Shown: piece after piece, positions 24,410 through 31,250 of the stretch
How positions within the stretch are numbered: position 1 is the stretch's first letter
How the letters are laid out: each line of letters opens with the position of its first letter
Assembly (NCBI GenBank): GCA_964400725.1
Contig: CAYNVS010000038.1
Span: 1 to 31,250 of the forward strand
Source: CAYNVS01 sp964400725
GTDB taxonomy: Bacteria > Myxococcota_A > SURF-8 > CAYNVS01
DNA length: 31,250 nt
Direction: 5' to 3'
The notes under the pieces: model-generated
Told to the model about the DNA's origin: nothing
What the model saw: only the letters and a program-made list of their open reading frames with translations
The model's database searches: none
Position numbers and translations under genes: made by a program

Positions 24410-24991
24410 TTAATCCTTAACGCTGACGTTCAGTTTGCGGCCGTCGAGCGCGGAAGCCTCCCGCAGGGAGAGCGCGAGCGCTTTGAAGGCAGCTTCCGCC
24501 TTGTGGTGATCGTTGTCGCCGCGCAAGACGTCTATGTGAAGCGTCGTCTGAGAGGCGTTGGCGAAGGAGACGAAGAAATGTTTTACGTTTTCGGTCGCGA
24601 GCGCGCCGATTTTTTCTCCTTTGAAGTCGCAAATAAATGTTGCGTGCGGTCTGCCGGAAACGTCGATAACGCTTCTTGCGAGAGTTTCGTCGAGCGGAGC
24701 GTACGCGTAACCGAAACGCTTAATCCCTTTTTTATCGCCCAAAGCCGCCGCAAACGCGGAGCCTAAGGCGATGGCGCAATCTTCCGCGCTGTGGTGGTCG
24801 TCAATTATCAGGTCTCCCTCGCACGACAACTCTAAGTCGAACCTTGCATGAAAAGCCAGCAGCGAAATCATGTGATTTAAAAAGCCTATTCCCGACGTTA
24901 TTTTCGACGCGCCCGAACCGTCGAGGCAAAGTTTAACGAAGACGTTCGTCTCCTTGGTAACGCGCTTGATTTCAGCCGTTCTTTCGCTCAT
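24410..24991 (-). CDS. hisB: Imidazoleglycerol-phosphate dehydratase HisB
   Basis: This is a monofunctional dehydratase of 193 residues, without the phosphatase domain fused in enterobacteria. It shows the family's two metal-binding motifs, DDHHSAEDCAIALG and DNDHHKAEAAFKAL, and GIGFLNHMISLLAFHARFD near the start. I use ATG 24991, which overlaps the stop of the upstream gene as ATGA and has AGAGGAGG 7 bases before it. The frame stays open upstream to 25165, but that part is out-of-frame hisC-HAD coding sequence. Confidence 0.96.
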   Translation of the reverse strand: MSERTAEIKRVTKETNVFVKLCLDGSGASKITSGIGFLNHMISLLAFHARFDLELSCEGDLIIDDHHSAEDCAIALGSAFAAALGDKKGIKRFGYAYAPLDETLARSVIDVSGRPHATFICDFKGEKIGALATENVKHFFVSFANASQTTLHIDVLRGDNDHHKAEAAFKALALSLREASALDGRKLNVSVKD

Positions 24992-26721
24992 GGCAAAACC
25001 TCCTCTAATTCGCGCAGCGATTTTAAAATTCTGGCGGCTCCAGCGTCGTACAACGCGGACAACGCTTTCTCGTCCCCCATTTCCGCCGGGGGCGCGACCC
25101 CTATCGGAACCGCTCCGGCCATTTTGGCCGCAATAATGTCGTCGGGAGTGTCTCCGATCATCCACGCCCGCTCAACGCCCATATCTTTCATCGCCTTCAA
25201 AACGGGTTCGGGGCTTGGCTTGGACGCGGTCTCTTTCATGCAGACGAGAGCGTCGAAGCAGTCTTCCATTCCGAAATTGCTCAGAAAACGGTTCGCATCG
25301 AGTCTTGGACGTCCGGTAACTATGGCAGTTTTATAACGCGAATGTATCGACCTTAGAAACTCTTTATCTATTAGAGCCGTCTCGTTGCGCCATAGACCGG
25401 CGGAATCTTCGGTTCCGTGGTAAAACAGCTCGAAGCGCTCGGTTATCTCGTCAAGCGGAGCCTCGACTCCTCTTGCCGACATCATTCTTTTCGTAAGAAT
25501 CCAGTCGTTGTTAGCGTCTCCTTCGTACTTCGCGGCGATAATATCTTCGAAAGAAAAATTCACTCCGTACGTTTTAGCCGTCTCAATTATTGCCAGACGA
25601 TACGATCGCGAGGCGTCGGCGATTACGCCGTCCATGTCGAAAATTACCGCCTGCGGCGAAAGAGCCGTTCGTATTCCCTTTTCAAGCGCGCTGAAAATCT
25701 TTTCGTCGCCGGGGCAGGTAACGCGCGCGGCGTCTCGCAAAGCGGGCGACTTGGGAAATATGCGGACGGCGAAGCCTAGTCCGGCAAGAGCGTCCCAAAA
25801 CCATTGGGAGTCGCTCATGCGCGCCATGACGAAGTTCCCTTGCGACCTTAAAGGTTTCGCGCCAAGTTCTGCGAACAAATTATAAAGCAGATTTCTTTCG
25901 AGCTTTACGCGCTCAATAAAGACTGCGGTTCTCTCCGCCGATTGATTTAATTTTGCCGTTGCGATTTGGATTGACGGGGCGCTTATTGCGTAAGGACCGC
26001 TCGCCAGCCTCATCGCATTAATAATTTTAGCAGGCCCCATAGCGTAGCCGACTCGAAGTCCGGCCAAACCAAAAGCCTTTGACAAAGTGCGCAGGACTAC
26101 GCAGTTGGGAAGAGAGAGCGCGTCCGCCGTCAAATCTTCATCGCAAAACTCGGCGTAAGCGGCGTCAACTATGATGACCGCGTTAGGCGCGGCTGCTGAG
26201 AGCCGCTTTAGCTGGTCTTTTTTGGCGATTGCGCCGGTGGGATTGTTTGGGCTGACGACGCATACCGCCGCGGTATTTTCGTTTATTTTGTTTAAAACTT
26301 CTTCCAGCGGGAATTCTTCGTCCACCCATGGAACGTCAACTATTTTCGCGCCCGCAAGTTTTGCGAAGTGAGCGAAAATTTCAAAAGTGGGGGAGGGGAC
26401 TACGAATTCTCGTCCATCCTCGAATATAACTTCGCAAAGCCGCGCAATAGCGTCGTCCGCGCCGGCAGTAGCGACGACCTCGGCTCTATCGACTCCCCAG
26501 ATATTAGCGATTTTTTCTTCTAAAAACGAAGAGTCCGGATAACGTCTGACGCATTCGGCGTCAAGGTTTCTAAGCGCATTTATAACCAACTCGTCCGGCG
26601 GAGGGCCTTCGTTGCCGTCGAGCCTTACGGCCGGTTTCGCTCGTCTTTTGGGAATCGAATAACCGGCAATATCTTTAAATTTTTTCGACAACTCAAAGTC
26701 GAATTTTTCCGCGTTTCTCAA
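24988..26721 (-). CDS. hisC: HisC histidinol-phosphate aminotransferase fused to HAD phosphatase
   Basis: This is a 577-residue fusion. The N-terminal 350 residues are a class I/II PLP aminotransferase (HisC) with VSPNNPTGAI, VDAAYAEF and TLSKAFGLAGLRVGYA, where Lys215 should bind PLP. The C-terminal part is a HAD subfamily IA phosphatase: DMDGV with Asp362 and Asp364, VTGRPR (motif II) and MIGDTPDDIIAA (motif IV). HisB here lacks a phosphatase, so this HAD domain probably removes phosphate from histidinol phosphate, the product of HisC. That role is inferred. The start is taken as TTG 26721, 6 bases after AAGGAG. The in-frame TTG at 26742 lies inside hisG with no ribosome-binding site. Confidence 0.9.
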   Translation of the reverse strand: MRNAEKFDFELSKKFKDIAGYSIPKRRAKPAVRLDGNEGPPPDELVINALRNLDAECVRRYPDSSFLEEKIANIWGVDRAEVVATAGADDAIARLCEVIFEDGREFVVPSPTFEIFAHFAKLAGAKIVDVPWVDEEFPLEEVLNKINENTAAVCVVSPNNPTGAIAKKDQLKRLSAAAPNAVIIVDAAYAEFCDEDLTADALSLPNCVVLRTLSKAFGLAGLRVGYAMGPAKIINAMRLASGPYAISAPSIQIATAKLNQSAERTAVFIERVKLERNLLYNLFAELGAKPLRSQGNFVMARMSDSQWFWDALAGLGFAVRIFPKSPALRDAARVTCPGDEKIFSALEKGIRTALSPQAVIFDMDGVIADASRSYRLAIIETAKTYGVNFSFEDIIAAKYEGDANNDWILTKRMMSARGVEAPLDEITERFELFYHGTEDSAGLWRNETALIDKEFLRSIHSRYKTAIVTGRPRLDANRFLSNFGMEDCFDALVCMKETASKPSPEPVLKAMKDMGVERAWMIGDTPDDIIAAKMAGAVPIGVAPPAEMGDEKALSALYDAGAARILKSLRELEEVLP

Positions 26722-26727
26722 TTTAGG

Positions 26728-26733
26728 CTCCTT
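26728..26733 (-). promoter_or_regulatory. Ribosome-binding site deciding the hisC-HAD start
   Basis: AAGGAG on the - strand overlaps the hisG stop codon and stands 6 bases before TTG 26721. This spacing is ideal and argues against the upstream TTG at 26742. Confidence 0.7.
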
Positions 26734-27601
26734 ACGCCACAATTTGATTTATTTGAGCCACTACTATGTCGGTGGCTCCGGCTTTTTTCAACTCCGGTAT
26801 CAGCGCGGTAAGAGTTTTCTTAGGCACGGCGGCTTTAACAGCGTAGCCCGCCGCGTTATGAAGAGCGGAAATGGTCGGTTGACGCATGCAAGGCAGGGCC
26901 GATACGACCGCTTCTAGGAACTGCGGAGCTACGTTCGCCTCAAGCATTACGCGAGTTCTCGCGTCCATTACCGACTTGACGAGCATTGCAAGGCGGTCGA
27001 TTTCCGCCTTTTTAACCGGGTCGCTTGCGGCAGCCCTGCTGGCGTACATGCGCGTAGTGGAAAACATAAGCTCGTCTATAATAACCAGATTGTTGGAGCG
27101 CAAAGTGGCGCCGGTGGCGGTATTGTCAACTATTACGTCCGCGTCTTCAGGCGGAAAAACCTCGGTGGCTCCGAACGATTTGACAAACGTCGCGTCCAAC
27201 CCTTTAGAGAGAATCCATTTGCGCGTTATTCTTTCGTATTCCGAAGCGACGACAAGTTTTTTCTTTTTTAATTCTCCGTTCTCCAACAACGAGGCCGGAG
27301 CGGCGGCGACCAGAGTTACAGGATCGAGAGCCGCGTCTAAGATTGCTACGAGGTCGGCGTTAAGCTCTGAAACCCAGTCCGCGCCTGCAAAGCCGACGTC
27401 CCGGCTTCCGGCGTTAAGCATTTCGATGATGTTTTGCGGTTTGAGTATTTTAACCTCGTAACCGTCCAACGCTATCGACGGCCTGTAATCGCGATCTCCC
27501 GCGGATATTTTAATTCCGGCCTCGTCGAGCAGCTTGAAAACTTCGCTTTGCATTCTTCCTTTGGGCAGCGCGAGCCGTATTTTACTTTTGGAAACGGACA
27601 T
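26732..27601 (-). CDS. hisG: ATP phosphoribosyltransferase HisG, long form
   Basis: HisG catalyses the first committed step, joining ATP and PRPP. The 289-residue length and the C-terminal region (about 215-289, ending in TDIVVAQINQIVA) identify the long form, which carries its own regulatory ACT-like domain for histidine feedback and needs no HisZ. Motifs include LALPKGRMQ near the start, GFAGADWV, and the PRPP-binding region DVIVDNTATGATL. It is the first gene of the his operon. ATG 27601 has AGAGAGG about 6 bases upstream. Confidence 0.96.
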   Translation of the reverse strand: MSVSKSKIRLALPKGRMQSEVFKLLDEAGIKISAGDRDYRPSIALDGYEVKILKPQNIIEMLNAGSRDVGFAGADWVSELNADLVAILDAALDPVTLVAAAPASLLENGELKKKKLVVASEYERITRKWILSKGLDATFVKSFGATEVFPPEDADVIVDNTATGATLRSNNLVIIDELMFSTTRMYASRAAASDPVKKAEIDRLAMLVKSVMDARTRVMLEANVAPQFLEAVVSALPCMRQPTISALHNAAGYAVKAAVPKKTLTALIPELKKAGATDIVVAQINQIVA

Positions 27602-27627
27602 ATATACCTCTCTTACAAACGCGGGTT

Positions 27628-27683
27628 AAAAAAGCGCCTTTGTTTTTCAATGTATTGCTTTGCTTTTTACGCAATTAGCAGCC
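27628..27683. repeat. Degenerate direct repeat, copy 1
   Basis: The core TTTTTACGCAATTAGCA (27664-27680) matches copy 2 at 27879-27896 apart from one missing A. A CCTTTG box 27 bases upstream of the core is also shared (28 bases in copy 2), with weak similarity between. The two copies are about 215 bases apart. Confidence 0.5.
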
Positions 27684-27692
27684 TAGTTTCAA
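27664..27692 (-). promoter_or_regulatory. Possible his operon promoter
   Basis: On the - strand TTGAAA (27692-27687) is followed after 17 bases by TAAAAA (27669-27664). The -35 is good and the -10 weak. It lies 63-91 bases before the hisG ATG and overlaps the direct-repeat core. Confidence 0.25.
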
Positions 27693-27714
27693 GGAAATAA
27701 TAAACCATTCGGCA

Positions 27715-27793
27715 TCGCTCTTCAATTTTTATTATCGGAAATCCGAAATGCGCGTTGACCCGTTCCCGCTTTTGCCTAAGTTCTGAAGAGCGA
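27715..27793. repeat. 79-base element with 10-bp inverted ends
   Basis: TCGCTCTTCA at 27715-27724 is exactly complementary to TGAAGAGCGA at 27784-27793. Inside lies a small hairpin, TCGGA-AA-TCCGA (27735-27746). The element lies between the two direct-repeat copies. It could be a structured RNA or a miniature mobile-element remnant. No transposase is present. Confidence 0.4.
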
Positions 27794-27841
27794 GCGCGCC
27801 CGAAGGGCTGGTGATTAATAAGGATGAGAACGAAATTAATT

Positions 27842-27899
27842 ATAAAAAAACCTTTGCGTTTCTTCGCGGCTTCGGCGATTTTTACGCAAATTAGCAATA
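27842..27899. repeat. Degenerate direct repeat, copy 2
   Basis: This is the partner of the repeat at 27628-27683. The core TTTTTACGCAAATTAGCA lies at 27879-27896, with CCTTTG at 27851-27856. Translated on the - strand, this copy reads LLICVKIAEAAKKRKG. The other copy reads a related, frameshifted and stopped version, which suggests an old duplication or a dispersed element. Confidence 0.5.
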
Positions 27900-27934
27900 A
27901 GTCGTCGTAAATATTCAAAGGTTGCGAAAATACT

Positions 27935-27963
27935 TTGCTTTTAAGGTAATTTTAATTTATAAT
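27935..27963 (+). promoter_or_regulatory. Promoter of the lipase gene
   Basis: TTGCTT (27935-27940) and a perfect TATAAT (27958-27963) are separated by 17 bases, a near-consensus housekeeping-sigma promoter in an AT-rich stretch. Transcription would begin near 27970, giving a leader of about 34 bases before GTG 28004. Confidence 0.6.
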
Positions 27964-28003
27964 TTAAAAAATTGTTAAAGTTTTTTAGCAAAGGAAGCAA
28001 GCC

Positions 28004-29647
28004 GTGAATTTACATCTACAATCTATTGTCAAACGCAGCGCGCAAAGTTTAACTTTGACCTATATGGCTCTCCTTTGCGTCTTTGCCGCGGGATGCGCCG
28101 CAAGCGGCTCGACGGTCAATAACGGCTCCGACGACGACCTTATAGAAATTCAGGAACAAATAGAAACGTTGGAAGAGGCCTCGGCGGAAGACGAACCGGA
28201 ATTCGCCGACGAAATAACGCTCGAAGAAGAGGCCGCAGCGGAGGAAGAAGCCGCGTCCGAAGAGGAGCCGGCTTTCGAGGAAGAAGAGGCCGAGGTAGAG
28301 GACGAGCCTGAAGACGAAATTTTGACGGAAGACGAAATCGCCGACGAAACGGCCGTCGAAGAAGACGCCGAACCCGAGTTCGACCCTGAATTGGACGAAG
28401 AACCCGTCAACGCCTGTCCCGCGGACGCCAATCCTCTTTCCTTATGGAAACTGACATCCGAGGAATTTCATTTTTCAAGCGCGGGCGAAGTTTATCGCGG
28501 AAAAATCGAAACGCGCTGCCAAACCGACGGCTTCCTCATCGCGGGACGCAAAGATATGAAGGTAAACGTCATTTTAAGGCCGTGGACTCCAATCGTCCAG
28601 TTGAACGGTCATTTGGTAGTGGCGGACGCGGCTACCGCAAGCAAGAGGCGGGCGGGAACTACCTACTTCGACGGCGTCGCCGACGCGAAGGACAATACGG
28701 TATCATTTACTTTTACGCTTCCTTATACCGGCGAGTTCCTGATTACGGTCAGCGGAAAAAATTACGCCTCGATAGGCAATTACGAGCTCGCGGCAAAATG
28801 CGAAGCCAACTGCGGCAAAAAATTCACCCGATTCCCAATCGCCTTGCTGCACGGCATGGGCGGTTTCGACAAAGCCTTGGGGCTTCTCGATTACTTCAAC
28901 GGAGTTCCTAACGATTTGCGCGATCAAGGATACGACGTTTACGTTACGCAGGTCGCAATGTTCAACGATTCCGATTACAGAGCCGACGAGCTTGAAAAAC
29001 AACTAATGCAAATTCTTACCAGCACCGGCGCTAGAAAAATAAACCTTATAGCGCACAGCCAAGGCGGAATAGATTCCAGAATTTTTATATCGAGAATGAA
29101 GCACGGCGGGGACGTTTCGGTTTTATGCACCGTAGCGACTCCTCATCGAGGAACGATCGTCGGAGATATAATATTGGGCAACGTTCAGGGCATCAGCCGA
29201 GAGGCTATTGCCGGACTGATAGACGCCATAGCCGGCTTGATGGGAGCGTCCGAGAGCGACGTGGTGAACGCAATCGGCGCCGTTTCCGTCGAAAAGATGG
29301 AAACCGTATTCAATCCGTCCCATCCCGACGACCCGAGGGTTCAATATTGGTCTTACACGGGCGTTTCATGCAGGCTGTTCGACGGCGACTGCCGCGACGC
29401 CCATGGACGCGAATGGGTTAATCCGGCTCTATCTTTGACTTACGGCTTCATAAAAGACGCGGATCCGGGCATTGGGGCCGGAGACAACGACGGAATGGTT
29501 CCGGTGAACAGCGCTCAATGGGGCGAATTTATGAAACTCGTAAACGCCGATCACGCCGACGAGATAGGCCAGCTTAAAACCGGAGATTTCGATCATAAAG
29601 GAATGTACAGAGAAATCGCTCAAAAAATGTTCGACAGGAATTTCTAA
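28004..29647 (+). CDS. Family-I-like triacylglycerol lipase, lipoprotein with acidic linker
   Basis: This is a 547-residue exported esterase/lipase. The start is GTG 28004 with AAGGA 8 bases before it. A type II signal peptide ends at lipobox Cys31 (FAAGC). Residues about 43-128 form a Glu/Asp/Ala-rich linker with repeated EEE/EDE blocks. A beta-rich domain (about 130-275) follows, resembling PPC-type sandwiches. The alpha/beta hydrolase (about 280-547) shows the oxyanion LLHGMGG (His283-Gly284), nucleophile Ser352 in AHSQGG, Asp496 in GDNDGMVPVNSAQWG and His517 in ADHADEIGQL, the order and spacing of Pseudomonas/Burkholderia family I lipases. No Lif foldase gene is adjacent. The gene faces the OpgC-like gene with an 11-base gap. 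Confidence 0.88.
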   Translation: MNLHLQSIVKRSAQSLTLTYMALLCVFAAGCAASGSTVNNGSDDDLIEIQEQIETLEEASAEDEPEFADEITLEEEAAAEEEAASEEEPAFEEEEAEVEDEPEDEILTEDEIADETAVEEDAEPEFDPELDEEPVNACPADANPLSLWKLTSEEFHFSSAGEVYRGKIETRCQTDGFLIAGRKDMKVNVILRPWTPIVQLNGHLVVADAATASKRRAGTTYFDGVADAKDNTVSFTFTLPYTGEFLITVSGKNYASIGNYELAAKCEANCGKKFTRFPIALLHGMGGFDKALGLLDYFNGVPNDLRDQGYDVYVTQVAMFNDSDYRADELEKQLMQILTSTGARKINLIAHSQGGIDSRIFISRMKHGGDVSVLCTVATPHRGTIVGDIILGNVQGISREAIAGLIDAIAGLMGASESDVVNAIGAVSVEKMETVFNPSHPDDPRVQYWSYTGVSCRLFDGDCRDAHGREWVNPALSLTYGFIKDADPGIGAGDNDGMVPVNSAQWGEFMKLVNADHADEIGQLKTGDFDHKGMYREIAQKMFDRNF

Positions 29648-29658
29648 ACCGCGGACGT

Positions 29659-30753
29659 TTAATCCCACAAAGAGCGGTAAGCCGAAACGATTTTCGGCTT
29701 CAAATAAAGGCTTAGCGCAAATAGCGCTATCGTAAAGACGTACATCGGAATAATCAGCCAAAACCTGCGCTCCGCCGGGTTGAACCTCGGAGATAAATCC
29801 CACCATATATACATTAAAGGAACGTGAACGCAGAACGCCAGAAGCGAATGCCTTCCGATTTGAACAAGCGGCCAAGACGCTTTAAATTTAGTAATAGCGG
29901 GCGCGAAACGATAGAAAAAGTAATAAAAAAACATCAATTCAGGCAGAAGCAAGATAAGCCTGCCGAAGTTTAACGGCCATTTTTTGGGAGCTAAAAAAGA
30001 GGGAACGTCGAAGTGAAAAGCGAGACCTATCCACGGCAAAGCGAAGACTAAAGCCCAAATAATAAAGAAAAAAATAATTAAACGAAGAGATTTTGCGGGC
30101 GCCGCAATCGTCCTCCCTTCGCGCCGCGCAACTCCAAGCAGCGCTCCCAAAACGAAAAACGCCTGCCAGCTTGCGGCGGGAAACGCCGCCGCATGTTTTA
30201 CAGAAATACCCCACGGCCAAATTTGGTTTATCGCAAAAAGGTTGGCCGAAATCAAAAGAAGAAAGGGCGTTTGCCTTTTAAGATACAGCCATATTCCCAA
30301 CGGCGCAAATAGAAAAAAGACGACGAACATCGGCAGTATGTCGGTAAGATATGTTTGGTTTTGCAGCGTCAGCGCGTTAAAAATGAAAGATATGAAACTT
30401 TCCGGAAGAGCCTTTCCGCGAAAAAGATGAACGTACAGCGCGATAATTACGCCTAGAGCCGCGTTTAAAAAAAGAAATTCAAGCGCCCGTTTGAATAGGT
30501 CTAACGAAGTCGATAAGTAATCGCGCTCGAATTTGCGTAAATAATGATAGCCGATCATAAAGCCGCTTAAGAAGACGAACCCCTCTGCGACGCAGTCGAA
30601 GCTCCAAATTGCGGCGAATTGAACTGGAGTTAATGTGGGCGCGCAGTGAACGACGACCATTAAAAGCATGCAAAAGCCCCGGAACATATCGACGTCGCCG
30701 ATTCGCCCTCCGGCGGCGGAAACGGGCGAAACAAACGCTCCCAAATTATTCAA
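29659..30753 (-). CDS. OpgC-like membrane acyltransferase
   Basis: This is a 364-residue polytopic membrane protein with about ten hydrophobic segments. The N-terminal GDVDMFRGFCMLLMVVVHC pattern (Asp, Arg-Gly and His on the first helix) matches the OpgC / acyltransferase-3-like group, which acylates glucans or other cell-surface carbohydrates; OpgC adds succinyl groups to periplasmic glucans. GFVFLSGFMIGYHY and IGRHSLLAFCVHVPLMYI also fit. The start is TTG 30753, 6 bases after AAGGGG. It starts 21 bases after the FAD oxidase stop, so the two are likely one operon. The actual acceptor is unknown. Confidence 0.8.
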   Translation of the reverse strand: MNNLGAFVSPVSAAGGRIGDVDMFRGFCMLLMVVVHCAPTLTPVQFAAIWSFDCVAEGFVFLSGFMIGYHYLRKFERDYLSTSLDLFKRALEFLFLNAALGVIIALYVHLFRGKALPESFISFIFNALTLQNQTYLTDILPMFVVFFLFAPLGIWLYLKRQTPFLLLISANLFAINQIWPWGISVKHAAAFPAASWQAFFVLGALLGVARREGRTIAAPAKSLRLIIFFFIIWALVFALPWIGLAFHFDVPSFLAPKKWPLNFGRLILLLPELMFFYYFFYRFAPAITKFKASWPLVQIGRHSLLAFCVHVPLMYIWWDLSPRFNPAERRFWLIIPMYVFTIALFALSLYLKPKIVSAYRSLWD

Positions 30754-30774
30754 GCGTCGCCCCTTCGATTGCTT

Positions 30775-31250
30775 TTAAAGCCCCATTTTCCCCGGATTCA
30801 TAATTCCTTTCGGGTCGATGGTTTCTTTTATGTTCCTATAGGTTGAAAGCAGGCTGCCGTGCTCTGAAATCATAAACGAAGATTTGTTCAAACCGACTCC
30901 GTGGTGATGCGACAGAGCTCCGCCCGCTTCGTTCACGGCGCGCAGAGCTATAGTCCACGTCTCGTCGTATTTCTTTATCAACTCCTTATAATCGCCGGAC
31001 GACGCGGAGCTGAACGTAAAGTAAACGGCGCAGCCCTCCGGATAGGCGTGCGAGAAGTGCGCCATGACGAAAGCCTGCGAATATAGCGCCTTGCGCACGG
31101 CGTCGTAAACGCCCTGCACGTTTTCCCACGGGGCGCAGACTTCCATCGTATCGACGAACGCGCCGCTGCGAAACACTTCCATTTGCTTAAACGAAATGGA
31201 GTAGCGGTGTTTCAGCCAATATTGCGCCGGCTCCGAGCCTAAAAGCTGTC
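30775..31250 (-). CDS. FAD-linked oxidase, C-terminal part, alkyl-DHAP-synthase-like
   Basis: The gene runs off the right edge; about 158 C-terminal residues are visible, and the N-terminal FAD-binding domain is outside the window. The readable start is QLLGSEPAQYWLKHRYSI, continuing in frame through ATG 31182, which is therefore internal. It shows SFKQMEVFRSGAFVDTMEV, the GGALSHHHGVGLNK signature and DPKGIMNPGK, typical of the vanillyl-alcohol-oxidase/glycolate-oxidase C-terminal domain. The HHHGVG block is the mark of alkyldihydroxyacetone-phosphate synthase, which makes ether-lipid precursors. A D-lactate or glycolate dehydrogenase relative is the main alternative. Confidence 0.8.
   Translation of the reverse strand, partial: QLLGSEPAQYWLKHRYSISFKQMEVFRSGAFVDTMEVCAPWENVQGVYDAVRKALYSQAFVMAHFSHAYPEGCAVYFTFSSASSGDYKELIKKYDETWTIALRAVNEAGGALSHHHGVGLNKSSFMISEHGSLLSTYRNIKETIDPKGIMNPGKMGL

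Larger units (their letters stand above)
27602..28003. other. 402-base intergenic region between hisG and lipase genes
   Basis: This region lies between two divergently transcribed genes. It contains a probable his promoter, a degenerate direct repeat, a 10-bp inverted repeat around a small hairpin, and the lipase promoter, each listed separately. I see no run of His codons, so a classical his leader peptide is not supported. An 83-codon frame on the - strand (27667-27918) spans the repeats and looks like neither neighbour. Confidence 0.6.

Noticed and set aside
23975..24766. A 263-codon + strand frame opposite hisH and hisB
   Set aside because: It is antisense to two clear his genes and results from GC-skewed third positions; no motif seen.
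24992..25165. N-terminal extension of hisB
   Set aside because: The extra 58 residues are out-of-frame hisC-HAD sequence; the ATG at 24991 has a strong ribosome-binding site and the ATGA overlap.
26722..26742. Upstream TTG start for hisC-HAD at 26742
   Set aside because: It lies inside hisG without a ribosome-binding site, while TTG 26721 has AAGGAG at ideal spacing.
27602..27900. Histidine leader peptide / attenuator before hisG
   Set aside because: No run of CAC/CAT codons on the - strand and no terminator hairpin followed by a T-run close to hisG.
27667..27918. An 83-codon - strand frame in the hisG/lipase gap
   Set aside because: No ribosome-binding site, it crosses repeats and the inverted element, and it overlaps the probable his promoter. 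More likely a decayed or repeat-derived frame than a gene.
1..31250. CRISPR arrays, tRNA or rRNA genes, insertion sequences
   Set aside because: I saw no regularly spaced repeats, no cloverleaf-like or rRNA-like segment and no transposase or integrase motif.

Overview
The window looks like chromosomal DNA of a Gram-negative, delta-proteobacteria-like organism, most likely a myxobacterial relative (Myxococcota or a sister lineage). The evidence is a type II secretion (T2SS) operon that includes gspN, several lipobox proteins, a secreted protease with a MYXO-CTERM-like tail (Cys, hydrophobic helix, basic cluster) and Asp/Gly-rich linkers, and an alkyl-DHAP-synthase-like oxidase. This assignment is inference; no rRNA or marker gene lies in the window. 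Base composition is roughly even, with AT-rich intergenic patches. I see no tRNA, rRNA, CRISPR array, transposase or phage gene.

Region 1 (1-13083, + strand) is one long co-directional run. It starts with the 3' end of gspD and continues gspE-F-G-H-I-J-K-L-M-N, then a small lipoprotein and a P1-family (DmpA/ThnT-like) autoprocessing peptidase. Gaps are short and gspH/gspI overlap. Together they encode the outer-membrane secretin, ATPase, inner-membrane platform and all five pseudopilins. Several subunits carry unusual low-complexity additions.

Region 2 (13093-16155) is a - strand pair: a secreted zinc metalloprotease with a surface-sorting tail, whose stop codon overlaps the TTG start of a DRE-TIM aldolase. 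Divergent from it, in an AT-rich gap, is a possible 45-codon Cys-rich ORF ending at a bidirectional terminator.

Region 3 (16156-18157) is an acyl-CoA dehydrogenase (DmdC-like, long form) with a 25-bp operator-like dyad in its upstream region.

Region 4 (18158-27601, - strand) is a compact histidine operon, hisG - hisC::HAD - hisB - hisH - hisF - hisA::hisI::hisE - hisD, followed 17 bp later by a GH92 alpha-mannosidase lipoprotein. If the HAD domain is the histidinol-phosphatase, seven genes supply every step from PRPP/ATP to histidine, helped by two fusions.

Region 5 (27602-28003) is a 402-bp gap holding a degenerate direct repeat, a 10-bp inverted repeat, the probable his promoter and a strong promoter for a family-I-like lipase lipoprotein (28004-29647). 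Converging on the lipase from the right edge are an OpgC-like membrane acyltransferase and the C-terminal part of a FAD-linked oxidase resembling alkyl-DHAP synthase.

The points most worth following are the HisA-HisI-HisE fusion, the HisC-HAD fusion, the protease/aldolase coupling next to a T2SS, the Cys-rich mini-ORF, and the structured repeat between hisG and the lipase.
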